64,000 bases of DNA from contig NZ_FNTQ01000001.1 of assembly GCF_900105755.1 (NCBI RefSeq), positions 1,736,001 to 1,800,000 on the forward strand. The letters run 5' to 3'. This stretch comes from Streptomyces sp. Ag109_O5-10. GTDB lineage: Bacteria > Actinomycetota > Actinomycetes > Streptomycetales > Streptomycetaceae. This document shows, in pieces, positions 7,411 to 16,070 of this stretch (position 1 is its first letter; every line of letters starts with the position of its first letter). The notes below the pieces were generated by a model. That model was not told the DNA's origin and searched no databases. It saw nothing but the letters and a program-made list of their open reading frames with translations. Both the position numbers and the translations under genes were made by a program.

Positions 7411-10065
7411 TCAGAGCAGTCCGCGCTCGCGGGCCCGGCGCACCGCGTCGCCGCGCCGGCCGACGCCCAGTTTCCGGTAGATGCTCTTGAGGTGCGTCTT
7501 CACCGTGTTCACGGAGACGTACAGGTCGGCGGCGATCTCCTGCGTGGACATCATCTGCGCCAGCCGGCCGAGGACCTCGCGCTCGCGTTCGCTCAGCTCC
7601 TCGACGAGCAGCGGCGGGGAACCGGCGCCGGGGCCGTCGCCGTGGAGCCAGCCCGCTGCCAGGCCGTGCAGCGGCGGGGTGTCCAGGAGGCGGCGGATCC
7701 CCGGCCCGGCGTCGAGGAACGGGCGGCGCAGCCGGTCCCGGCGTGCCTCCAGGAGGGCGCGGGCGAGCAGCTTGCGGGCGGTGCCGGGGTCCCCCGCCTC
7801 GGCCGCCGCGCGGGCCCGCACCAGGGTGGCCCGGACGGTGACGCCGGGGCCGCTCCGGGCGTCCGCGCACAGCAGGTCGGCCGCCTCCAGGGCTTCCTCG
7901 CGGTGGCCGGCGGCGAGCCGCACCCACGCGGCCTCCGCGGCGCACAGGGGCCCGGGCAAGCCGTCGATCCCGTCCAGTACCTCGGCGGCGGTGCCGGTCC
8001 GGCCCTCGGCGAGCAGGACGGCCGCGGCGGCCAGGGCCGTGCTCGCCCGGGCCCAGGGCGAGCCCACGTGCGTCCGTAGGGCAGGGCCGGCCGCGTGCGT
8101 GGCGGCGGCCCGGTCGCCGAGGGCGAGCCGCAGCCGGCCGTCGGCGAGGGCGCGGCAGGCCTCGGTCACGGGGTCGGGCGCGCCGGGACCGGGGCCGGAC
8201 TCGGCGGCCTCGTCCAGCAGGGCCCGGGCCCGCTCCAGCTCGTCGCGGTCGACGGCGACGGCGGCCAGCACCAGCTGGCCGAGGCCGGCGCCGGGGAACG
8301 GGCGCCCGCCGCAGCTGCGGGTCGCCTCGGCCGCGACCAGTGCCCGGCTCTCCGCACGGTCGAGCCGGCCGTCGAGGTAGTCGATCAGCGCCAGATGGCC
8401 GAGGCTGTCCTCCCGGGGCAGTTCGGTCAGGGCGTCACCGGGGAGCTCGGCCACCTCGGTCAGGGCGGCCCGCGCCGTGTCGAAGTGCCCGGCCCAGAGG
8501 CGCGCCGAGCCCAGGTGGGTGTGGAGGAGGGCGGTGAGTTCGGGATGCCTGGCGAGGAGGCGGGCGGGCACCTCGTGGCGCAGCCGGGCGGCCGCGGCCA
8601 TCGCCTGCTCGGCCCTGTCCGGCGAGCCCGTCAGCCTCGCCGCCAGGGACTCCAGGAGCGCGAGGCTCAGCCGGGCCGGGGCGGCGGCCGCTCCGGTGGC
8701 GGGGCTCTCCGCCGCACGGCCGAGGTGGGCCAGTGCGCGGTCGAGGTCGTACTCGGCCAGCCCGCGGGCCGCGCGTACCAGCTCCACGGCCGTCCCGGTG
8801 GCCTCCGTGCCCAGCGTGGAGAACAGCCCGGTGAGGTCGTCCGCGCGCGGGCCGGTGAGGAGCCGGCCGATCCCCAGGTCGTCGACGAGGGTGCCGGCGG
8901 CGCACTCCCAGTCGCCCGCCGCCGCGCCGTGGGCCAGCGCCTCGGGTACGGCTCCGTGGGCCCGCAGCCACCACGCGGCGCGCCGGTGCAGTTCGGGTTC
9001 GAGCCCTGGGGAGCGGGCCCGCAGATGGACCCGGAGAATCTCCCCGAACAGCGGATGCAGCCGGTACCAGGAGTGTCCGAGGTCCTCGACGAAGGCGTTC
9101 TGCCGGCACAGCCCGGCCAGCAGCGGACCGGCGTCGGGGCGGCCGGTCAGCGCCTGAGCCAGCTCGGGCCCGAACCGGTCCAGGACGCTGACCCGCAGCA
9201 GCAGGTCCTGCGTCTCGGGCGGCTGCCGGCCGACCACCTCGGCGAGCAGGAAGTCGGCGATGGTGCCGTGGCCGGCCTCGAACTCCTTGAGGTACGTCTC
9301 CGGGTCGGCCCTCTGCTGTGCGGCCATGGCGCTCAGCCGCAGGCCGGCCGCCCAGCCCCGGGTGCGCTCGACCAGGGCGCGGGCGGCGTCGGCGGACAGC
9401 CGCAGGCCGTGCCGGGCCAGCAGGTCGCCCGCCTCCTCGGGGGTGAAGGCCAGCTCCTGGTTCCTGATCTCGGTGATGGCCGCCGCCGCGCGGTAGCGGT
9501 GCAGGGGCAGCAGGGGTTCGGTGCGGGTGACGAGGATCAGCCGCAGGCCCGCTCCCGCGTGGTGCAGGACGAACTCCAGTTGCTCGGCGGTCTCCGGGGC
9601 GGTCTGCCGGTCGAACTCGTCGAGGACCAGGATCGCGGGCCGGTCGCGTCCGCTCAGCTCGTCGGCGAGGCGGGCCAGCAGCCGGTGGTCCACCGTGCAC
9701 GGGCCTCCGGGAGCGCCGAAGGTCCCGGCGGGCGGCGGTGTTCCGGCGCCGTACAGGCCGTGCAGGACATAGGCCCAGAACACGCCGGGGCCCTGGTCGC
9801 CCGCCTCGTTGGTGAGCCAGGCCACCGGTCGGCCGAGCCGCGCCGCCCAGTCGGCGACGAGGAGGGTCTTTCCGGCGCCGGCCGCGCCGTTGACCATGGT
9901 CAGCGGGGTGTCGAGGGCCTGGTCGAGGTGTGCGGTCAGCCTGGGTCTGCGGACGAAGGTGGCGGGTCTGGCCGGTACGGCGAACCGGGTGCGCAGAAAC
10001 GGCTCCCCCAGGGGGTCGGCGTACCCGAGGGCCGCTCCCCGTGCGCTGTCGTCCCTCGCGGCCAC
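7411..10065 (-). CDS. LAL-type (MalT-like) LuxR-family transcriptional activator
   Basis: About 884 residues. The N-terminal STAND NTPase has a Walker A GAAGAGKT (about residues 60-67) and a Walker B-like AILVLDEF. A long alanine/leucine-rich TPR-like helical region follows. The C-terminal LuxR helix-turn-helix contains LSEREREVLGRLAQ and VNTVKTHLKSIYRKL. The GTG at 10065 has GGAGGTGA five bases upstream; the longer start at 10074 would overlap that site and is rejected. Such proteins bind ATP and a ligand before activating transcription. The inducer is unknown. Confidence 0.92.
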   Translation of the reverse strand: MAARDDSARGAALGYADPLGEPFLRTRFAVPARPATFVRRPRLTAHLDQALDTPLTMVNGAAGAGKTLLVADWAARLGRPVAWLTNEAGDQGPGVFWAYVLHGLYGAGTPPPAGTFGAPGGPCTVDHRLLARLADELSGRDRPAILVLDEFDRQTAPETAEQLEFVLHHAGAGLRLILVTRTEPLLPLHRYRAAAAITEIRNQELAFTPEEAGDLLARHGLRLSADAARALVERTRGWAAGLRLSAMAAQQRADPETYLKEFEAGHGTIADFLLAEVVGRQPPETQDLLLRVSVLDRFGPELAQALTGRPDAGPLLAGLCRQNAFVEDLGHSWYRLHPLFGEILRVHLRARSPGLEPELHRRAAWWLRAHGAVPEALAHGAAAGDWECAAGTLVDDLGIGRLLTGPRADDLTGLFSTLGTEATGTAVELVRAARGLAEYDLDRALAHLGRAAESPATGAAAAPARLSLALLESLAARLTGSPDRAEQAMAAAARLRHEVPARLLARHPELTALLHTHLGSARLWAGHFDTARAALTEVAELPGDALTELPREDSLGHLALIDYLDGRLDRAESRALVAAEATRSCGGRPFPGAGLGQLVLAAVAVDRDELERARALLDEAAESGPGPGAPDPVTEACRALADGRLRLALGDRAAATHAAGPALRTHVGSPWARASTALAAAAVLLAEGRTGTAAEVLDGIDGLPGPLCAAEAAWVRLAAGHREEALEAADLLCADARSGPGVTVRATLVRARAAAEAGDPGTARKLLARALLEARRDRLRRPFLDAGPGIRRLLDTPPLHGLAAGWLHGDGPGAGSPPLLVEELSEREREVLGRLAQMMSTQEIAADLYVSVNTVKTHLKSIYRKLGVGRRGDAVRRARERGLL

Positions 10066-10148
10066 AGAGATCACCTCCCGTGTCCGGTCGGCCGTGGTCG
10101 GCGCTCCGCACGATCAGGATCCCAGTGTTGCGGCCGGCGCGCAGGGCG

Positions 10149-11114
10149 TCAGGACGCCGGCGCTTCCGGGTCCCGGCGGGGCGGCGGGCTGCCGAGGCGG
10201 TCGGCGAGGAGGGGCTCCTGGGCGAGGACCGCGCCGGTGCTGACGCTGACGGTGGCGGTCAGGCAGACCACGATCAGCCAGGAGAGCAGCACGAACACCG
10301 AGCCGAGGGAGCCGTACTCGGCGACGGTGCGGTCGAGGGCGCGCGGCAGGTACAGCTGGGCGGTCGCGCTCAGCGCGGTGAGGGCGGCCGCCGTGATCAG
10401 GGCGCCGGGCAGCAGCGGCCGCCAGCCGATCCGGCCGCCGAGGAGCAGGTGCTGCGTCCACCACCACAGGCCGGTCTGGCAGACGAGGGTGACCGGGACG
10501 CCCAGCCAGACGCCCAGGCCGAAGCCGTTGTGCAGGGCGCCTTCCAGGAGCAGGGCGCCGATCCACAGGACGAGCCAGGCCACCCAGCGCCACGGGGCGA
10601 TCCGGGTGCCCCCGCGGGGGATCTGCCAGGCGCGTTTGCACAGCCGCTGCACGGCCCGGCTGACGGCCGTGGCGGAGATCAGCGCCATGAGGCCGCCGAT
10701 CACGCCGGTGGTCTGCCGCAGTTCCTCGTTCGGCGGCTGCAGCAGCTGCTGGACTCCGGTGTCGACCGGGCCGGACAGCCCGAAGGCCGAGCGCAGGGAG
10801 TGCAGCAGCTGGTCCCGGACGACCGGTGGGGCGTAGGCGGCGAAGACGAAGAGCAGCGGGACGGCGGTCAGGAAGCACTGCGCGGCCAGGCGGGTGGCGG
10901 TGTCGAAGATGTTCACGGACACCAGCCGTTCGGCGAGGTGCGTGACGACCGGGAAGCGGGTCTCCGCCCGCCGGTGCGCGGCCTGCGCGGCGCCGACCAG
11001 ACGCGCGGTCCGCGAGCGCCACCGGGACACGGCGGGCACGCTGGTGCCGGGCCCGCTGGTTCCGGACCCGCTGGTTCCGGACCCGTTGTGCGGCCTCCGC
11101 CCGCTGGCCGGCAT
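10149..11114 (-). CDS. YihY/BrkB-family membrane protein (copy 1)
   Basis: 321 residues. A soluble N-terminus carries a short tandem repeat encoding GSGTSGSGTSGPGTS (DNA around 11045-11090). About six membrane helices of the YihY/virulence-factor BrkB fold follow, with LLLGGRIGWRPLLPGALIT near the middle and a Pro/Arg-rich tail. This subfamily resembles the copy at 61018-61845. Function unknown; the family was once misnamed ribonuclease BN. Confidence 0.87.
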   Translation of the reverse strand: MPASGRRPHNGSGTSGSGTSGPGTSVPAVSRWRSRTARLVGAAQAAHRRAETRFPVVTHLAERLVSVNIFDTATRLAAQCFLTAVPLLFVFAAYAPPVVRDQLLHSLRSAFGLSGPVDTGVQQLLQPPNEELRQTTGVIGGLMALISATAVSRAVQRLCKRAWQIPRGGTRIAPWRWVAWLVLWIGALLLEGALHNGFGLGVWLGVPVTLVCQTGLWWWTQHLLLGGRIGWRPLLPGALITAAALTALSATAQLYLPRALDRTVAEYGSLGSVFVLLSWLIVVCLTATVSVSTGAVLAQEPLLADRLGSPPPRRDPEAPAS

Positions 11115-11192
11115 CGCCTGCTCCTCTCCCTGCTGCCTCCCTGCCGTCCAGGGTGCGGGGCGGGCGGTGCGACGGCACCCCGTGCCGTGCCG

Positions 11193-11702
11193 TCAGGGCA
11201 GCTGCCGGGCGAACGCCTCGTAGGCCCGCTCGTCGAAGAGCACGAACCGGACCTCCTCGACGGTCGTGTCCGCGTCCCGGACCGTCTCGACGGCGATCCG
11301 GGCGCCGTCGTCCATCGGCCAGCCGTAGATCCCCGTGGAGATGGCGGGGAACGCGACGGTGCGGGCGCCGAGTTCGTCGGCGCGCCGGAGGGACTCGCGG
11401 TAGCAGGAGACCAGCAGCTCGGAGCGGTCCAGACTCGGGGAGTGGACCGGGCCGACGGTGTGGATGACCCACTGGGCGTCCAGGTCGCCGGCCGTGGTGG
11501 CGACGGCCTGGCCGGTGGGCAGGCCCTTGCCGTAGTGCGAGGCGCGCAGCCTGCGGCAGTCCTCGAGGATGGCGGGGCCCCCGCGGCGGTGGATGGCGCC
11601 GTCGACGCCTCCGCCGCCGAGCAGGGAGGAGTTGGCCGCGTTGACGATGGCGTCGACGCTCTGCCGGGTGATGTCGCCCTGGACGAGGGTGATACGGGTC
11701 AT
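11193..11702 (-). CDS. Macrodomain protein, probable O-acetyl-ADP-ribose deacetylase
   Basis: 169 residues covering a single macrodomain: [27 protein letters not shown], and the phosphate loop [13 protein letters not shown]. These motifs match YmdB/MacroD-type hydrolases acting on O-acetyl-ADP-ribose or mono-ADP-ribosylated groups. The ATG overlaps the TGA of the upstream FAD oxidoreductase gene (ATGA), so the two are translationally coupled. This is useful context because a sirtuin, which makes O-acetyl-ADP-ribose, lies in the same window. Confidence 0.92.
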   Translation of the reverse strand: MTRITLVQGDITRQSVDAIVNAANSSLLGGGGVDGAIHRRGGPAILEDCRRLRASHYGKGLPTGQAVATTAGDLDAQWVIHTVGPVHSPSLDRSELLVSCYRESLRRADELGARTVAFPAISTGIYGWPMDDGARIAVETVRDADTTVEEVRFVLFDERAYEAFARQLP

Positions 11703-13108
11703 GACTGTCGCAACCTCCTCCACACGGCCTTCGCCGCGTTGTGCCCCGACATGCCGTGCACGCCCGGTCCCGGCGGGGTGGCCGACGAGCAGATGAAGAC
11801 GGCCGGATGCGGGGTGGCGTACGGGAACAGGGAGAGCTTGGGGCGGAGCATGATCTGCAGGCCGGAGACCGCGCCGGTGCCGATGTCGCCGCCGACGTAG
11901 TTGGCGTTGCGGGCGGCGAGTTCGGCGGGGCCGGCGGTGGCGCGGGCCAGCACGCGGTCGCGGAACCCCGGGGCGAAGCGCTCCAGTTGACGCTCCATCA
12001 CCTCGGTGAGGTCGCCGCTCCAGCCGTTCGGCACGTGGGCGTAGGCCCAGAAGACGTGCTGGTCCCCGGGGGCGCGGGTCGGGTCCACGACACTCGGCTG
12101 CACGGTGATCATGAACGGCCGGTCGGGAGCGCGGCCTTCGCGGGAGGCGGCGCGCAGGGCGGTGCCGATCTCCGCGCTGTCCGCGCCGATCTGCACGGTC
12201 CCGGCGCGGCGGGCCTCGGGTGCCGTCCACGGGACCGGCCCGTCCAGCGCGTAGTCGATCTTGAAGACACCGGGTCCGTACCGGTAGTCCCGGTAGTAGT
12301 TACCGAGGCCCGCGATGCGGGCCAGGGCGGTGGGCGAGGTGTCGAAGATGTACGACCGGGCGGGCGGCAGGTCGTCGAGGCGCTTGACCTCGTAGTCGGT
12401 GTGGATCGCGCCGCCGAGGTCCGTCAGGTAGGCGGCCAGGGCGTCGGAGATGGCCTGGGAGCCGCCGGCGGCCACCGGCCAGCCGCGGGCGTGCGCGGCG
12501 AGCGCGAAGACCAGGCCGACGGCGCCGGTGGCGAAGCCGCTGAGCGGGGCCATGACGTGGGCGACGAGTCCGGCGAAGAGGGTGCGGGCCCGGTCGTCGC
12601 GGAAGCGGCGCATCACCAGGGCCGCGGGCGGCAGCCCGGCGAGGCCGAACCGGGCGAGGGTGACCGGGTCGCGGGGCAGCGCGGTCAGCGGCAGGGACAT
12701 GAAGTCCCGGGCCAGGGTGTCCCACCTGGGCAGGAACGGCTCGACCAGCCTGCGGTAGGTGCCGGCGTCACGGGGCCCGAAGGAGGCCGCGGTCTCGGCG
12801 ACGGAGCGGGCCAGGACGGCCGCGCTCCCGTCCGGGAAGGGGTGCGCCATCGGCAGGTCCGGGTGCAGCCACGTCAGGCCGTAGCGCTCCAGGGGCAGGG
12901 CGCGGAACGCGGGCGAATTTATGCCGAGCGGGTGGGCCGCGGAGCACGGGTCGTGCCGGAAGCCGGGAAGGGTGAGCTCCTCGGTGCGGGCGCCGCCGCC
13001 CACGGTGTCCTTCGCCTCGAAGAGCGCCACGGAGAATCCGCGCCGGGCCAGCTCCACGGCGGCCGTCAGCCCGTTAGGCCCCGCCCCCACCACGACCGCA
13101 TCGAGCAT
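11699..13108 (-). CDS. FAD-dependent phytoene-desaturase-like oxidoreductase
   Basis: 469 residues. The N-terminal dinucleotide motif [13 protein letters not shown] is followed by [15 protein letters not shown]. The C-terminal FAD contact region contains [13 protein letters not shown], as in the CrtI/RetSat/Pyr_redox-like amine-oxidase superfamily. ATG 13108 has GAAGGTG five bases upstream; the GTG nine bases earlier is part of that ribosome site. Substrate unknown; no carotenoid genes are nearby. It is coupled to the macrodomain gene by a 4-base overlap. Confidence 0.88.
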   Translation of the reverse strand: MLDAVVVGAGPNGLTAAVELARRGFSVALFEAKDTVGGGARTEELTLPGFRHDPCSAAHPLGINSPAFRALPLERYGLTWLHPDLPMAHPFPDGSAAVLARSVAETAASFGPRDAGTYRRLVEPFLPRWDTLARDFMSLPLTALPRDPVTLARFGLAGLPPAALVMRRFRDDRARTLFAGLVAHVMAPLSGFATGAVGLVFALAAHARGWPVAAGGSQAISDALAAYLTDLGGAIHTDYEVKRLDDLPPARSYIFDTSPTALARIAGLGNYYRDYRYGPGVFKIDYALDGPVPWTAPEARRAGTVQIGADSAEIGTALRAASREGRAPDRPFMITVQPSVVDPTRAPGDQHVFWAYAHVPNGWSGDLTEVMERQLERFAPGFRDRVLARATAGPAELAARNANYVGGDIGTGAVSGLQIMLRPKLSLFPYATPHPAVFICSSATPPGPGVHGMSGHNAAKAVWRRLRQS

Positions 13109-13192
13109 CGACGGCACCTTCGGACCCCTTCGTCAGCCGATGGCCACTCGGGTTCAGGATATGCCGGGGGACTGACACTCCCCCCGCTCGGG

Positions 13193-14041
13193 TCACCAGT
13201 GCGGGTTCAGCAGCAGGTCCACGATCCGGTGGGCGGTGGCGGCGTCGCGGGCCGCGGTGAACGGCAGGGCGTTGCCACCGGTGATCCGGAACGGCTCGCC
13301 GGCGATCGTGAGGTGGGCGCCGCCCGCCTCCTCGACCAGCAGCAGCCCGGCGGCGTGGTCCCAGGCCGCCTCCCAACTGAACGCGGTGGCATCCAACTCG
13401 CCCCGGGCGACGGCGAGGTACTCCAGGCCCGCGGAGCCGCAGGGACGCGGGGCGAAGCCGTCGGTCCACAGCGGGAAGAGCGCGCGCTTCTGCGCGTCGG
13501 TCGTGTAGTCCGGGTGGGAGGTGGCGATCCGCAGGTCCCGGTCCCCCGCGGGGGCGCCGGAGAGCAGCCGCTCGCCGTCGAGGAAGGCGCCCTTCCCCCG
13601 TACCGCGGTGGCGAGTTGCTCGCGGGCCGGGGCGTAGGTCCAGGAGGCGAGCAGGACGCCCCGGTGGGCGAGCGCGATCAGGGTGCAGAAGCCGTCCTCG
13701 CCGCGCACGAACTGGCGGGTGCCGTCGACCGGGTCGACGATCCACACCGGCGCGTCGCCCTGGAGCGCGTCGTAGGTCTCCGGGTCGGCGTGCACCGCTT
13801 CCTCGCCGACCACGACGGAGCCGGGCAGGAGGGCGCCGAGCTCCGCGGTGAGGTACCGCTCGGCGAGCCGGTCGGCGTCGGTCACCAGGTCGTGCGGGCC
13901 GCTCTTCTGGTCGACCTCGTGGTCGGCGAGCCGGCGCCAGCGGGGCAGGATCTCGGTCCGGGCGGCCTTGCGGATGACGTCCTCGACGTCACCGGCGTGC
14001 TGGAGGAGGAACTCGTCGATGGTCTCCGTTGCTTCGATCAT
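13193..14041 (-). CDS. Inositol monophosphatase-family phosphatase
   Basis: 282 residues. The Mg-binding motifs are present: GEEAVHAD (first Glu), WIVDPVDGTRQF (DPxDGT), and WEAAWDHAAG near the C-terminus. Candidate substrates are inositol phosphate, histidinol phosphate or fructose-1,6-bisphosphate. GGAGG lies one base before the ATG, closer than usual, so a downstream start cannot be excluded. It is preceded by a 131-bp gap after the GGT-like gene. Confidence 0.9.
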   Translation of the reverse strand: MIEATETIDEFLLQHAGDVEDVIRKAARTEILPRWRRLADHEVDQKSGPHDLVTDADRLAERYLTAELGALLPGSVVVGEEAVHADPETYDALQGDAPVWIVDPVDGTRQFVRGEDGFCTLIALAHRGVLLASWTYAPAREQLATAVRGKGAFLDGERLLSGAPAGDRDLRIATSHPDYTTDAQKRALFPLWTDGFAPRPCGSAGLEYLAVARGELDATAFSWEAAWDHAAGLLLVEEAGGAHLTIAGEPFRITGGNALPFTAARDAATAHRIVDLLLNPHW

Positions 14042-14172
14042 GCCTCCATGAGAGCACGCGTCACTGACAACAATCCCCACGCGTCGGATGTACGGCACAT
14101 GGAATACGGACGAACAGGCGGTGCCGACGATCGGCGGGCCGTCGGCGGACGCACCGGGCCGGCGGACCCGCG

Positions 14173-15969
14173 TCAGCGTCCCACCGCGTAGCCCTGCATC
14201 CCGCGCGGGTTGGCCGCCGCCGACAGCACCCCGCTCTCCGGGTCCCGGGCCACCGCGCACAGGCGGCCCTCCGACCAGCCCGGCCCGACCGTCACGTCGT
14301 GGCCGCGCCGCCGCAGCTCCGCCACGACCTCGTCGTCCGTGCGGGACTCGACGGTCACGCTCCCGGGACGCCGGCCGCGGGGGTAGAAGGAGCTCGGGAA
14401 GCTGTCGTTGTGCCAGTTCGGGGCGTCGATCGCGCCCTGGAGGTCGAGGCCGCCGCGGACCTCGCCGCGCAGCGCGACAGCGAGGAGGAAGTGCAGCTGC
14501 CACTGGTCCTGCTGGTCTCCGCCGGGCGTACCGAAGGCCAGCACCGGGACGCCGTCGCGCAGGGCGAGCGACGGGGTGAGGGTGGTTCGGGGGCGCCTGC
14601 CGGGCGTGAGGGAGTTGGGCAGTCCCTCCTCCAGCCAGGCCATCTGGAGCCGGGTGCCGAGCGGGAAGCCCAGCTCGGGGACGACGGGGTTGGACTGGAG
14701 CCAGCCGCCGCTCGGCGTGGCCGCGACCATGTTGCCCCATCGGTCGACGACGTCCAGATGGCAGGTGTCGCCCCGGGTGGTGCCGTCGGCGGCGACCTGC
14801 GCGACCGTCGGCTCACCGGCACCGAGCGGGTCGAAGGCGGTTTTCCTCGCGGCCTCCACGCGCGCGTACCCGGGCAGCCGGGGCGCGCGTCCGCCGGGGC
14901 TGCCCGGCCGCAGCTCGTCGGAGGCCTTGGCGCCGATCAGCTCCCGCCGTCCGGCGTTGTAGGCGTCCGAGAGCAGCTCGGCCAGCGGTACCTCGGCCGC
15001 GTCCCCGTACCAGGCCTCGCGGTCGGCCATGGCGAGCTTGCAGCCCTCGATCAGGAGGTGGACGTAGTCGGCCGAGCCGTACTCGGGCAGTTCGGGCGGC
15101 AGCAGGGCGAGCTGCTGGAGCAGGGCCGGGCCCTGGCTCCAGGGGCCGGCCTTGCACACGGTCCAGCCGTTCCAGTCGTACGAGACCGGGCTCTCGTAGC
15201 CCGCGGACCAGCCGGCCAGGTCGGCGGCGGTGAGGGTGCCGGTGTGCCGGGTGCCGCTGGTGTCCATGGTGGGGCGGGCGGCCTGCCGCACCAGCGCCTC
15301 GGCGATGAAGCCGGTGCGCCACACCTCGCGGGCCGCGTCGATGCGTGCCTCGCGGTCCCCGGCGCCCGCGGTCTCGGCGAGCAGCCGCTTCCAGGTGTCG
15401 GCGAGGGCGGGGTTGCGCAGCAGCTCGCCGGGGCGGGGTGCGCGGCCGCCGGGCAGGTAGAGCTCCGCCGACGACGTCCACTCGGTCTCGAACAGCCTGC
15501 GGACGCTCTCCACCGTGGCGCCGACGTTCTCCACGGCCGGGTGCCCGTGCTCGGCGTAGCCGATGGCGTACCTCAGGACCTCGTCCAGCGGCTTGCTGCC
15601 GTGGTCGCGCAGCAGGAGCAGCCAGGCGTCGAAGGCGCCGGGTACGGCCGCGGCCAGCGGCCCGGTGCCGGGGACCAGGTCCAGGCCGAGGCTCCGGTAA
15701 TGGGCGACGTCCGCGCCCGCCGGGGCCACGCCCTGTCCGCACAGCACCCGCACCTCGCCGCCGGCCGGGGCGAGCAGGATCGGCACCTCGCCGGCCGGCC
15801 CGTTGAGGTGCGGCTCGACCACGTGCAGGACGAAGGCGCCGGCGACGGCCGCGTCGTACGCGTTCCCGCCGTTCTCCAGGACCGCCATCGCCGACTGGGA
15901 GGCCAGCCAGTGCGTGGACGAGACCATGCCGAAGGTGCCCTGGAGGGTGGGACGGGTGGTGAACTGCAT
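14173..15969 (-). CDS. Gamma-glutamyltransferase-family protein (cytoplasmic type)
   Basis: 598 residues without a signal peptide. N-terminal GMVSSTHWLASQSAMAVL and GGNAYDAAVA match the large subunit. The autoprocessing Thr lies in GDTCHLDVVDRWGN, followed by small-subunit motifs NPVVPELGFPLG and GTPGGDQQDQW. The family hydrolyses or transfers gamma-glutamyl groups, but members lacking a signal often act on other N-acyl substrates. GAGGTGA precedes the ATG. It is distinct from the secreted GGT at 34628. Confidence 0.9.
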   Translation of the reverse strand: MQFTTRPTLQGTFGMVSSTHWLASQSAMAVLENGGNAYDAAVAGAFVLHVVEPHLNGPAGEVPILLAPAGGEVRVLCGQGVAPAGADVAHYRSLGLDLVPGTGPLAAAVPGAFDAWLLLLRDHGSKPLDEVLRYAIGYAEHGHPAVENVGATVESVRRLFETEWTSSAELYLPGGRAPRPGELLRNPALADTWKRLLAETAGAGDREARIDAAREVWRTGFIAEALVRQAARPTMDTSGTRHTGTLTAADLAGWSAGYESPVSYDWNGWTVCKAGPWSQGPALLQQLALLPPELPEYGSADYVHLLIEGCKLAMADREAWYGDAAEVPLAELLSDAYNAGRRELIGAKASDELRPGSPGGRAPRLPGYARVEAARKTAFDPLGAGEPTVAQVAADGTTRGDTCHLDVVDRWGNMVAATPSGGWLQSNPVVPELGFPLGTRLQMAWLEEGLPNSLTPGRRPRTTLTPSLALRDGVPVLAFGTPGGDQQDQWQLHFLLAVALRGEVRGGLDLQGAIDAPNWHNDSFPSSFYPRGRRPGSVTVESRTDDEVVAELRRRGHDVTVGPGWSEGRLCAVARDPESGVLSAAANPRGMQGYAVGR

Positions 15970-16035
15970 CTGTCACCTCGCTGTGCGCACGGCCGGGCCA
16001 GGTGTCTGGCGGTTACATGCTTTCACGGCCGTGGC

Positions 16036-16064
16036 GAGGCGAACCCCCTCCGGGGGCTCGCCTC
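16036..16064. terminator. Strong hairpin terminator after the LCP gene
   Basis: GAGGCGA (16036-16042) pairs with TCGCCTC (16058-16064), enclosing a CCCCC/GGGGG inner stem with a three-base loop. It lies just beyond the LCP stop codon and before the GGT-like start. Confidence 0.75.
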
Positions 16065-16070
16065 TCCCCG

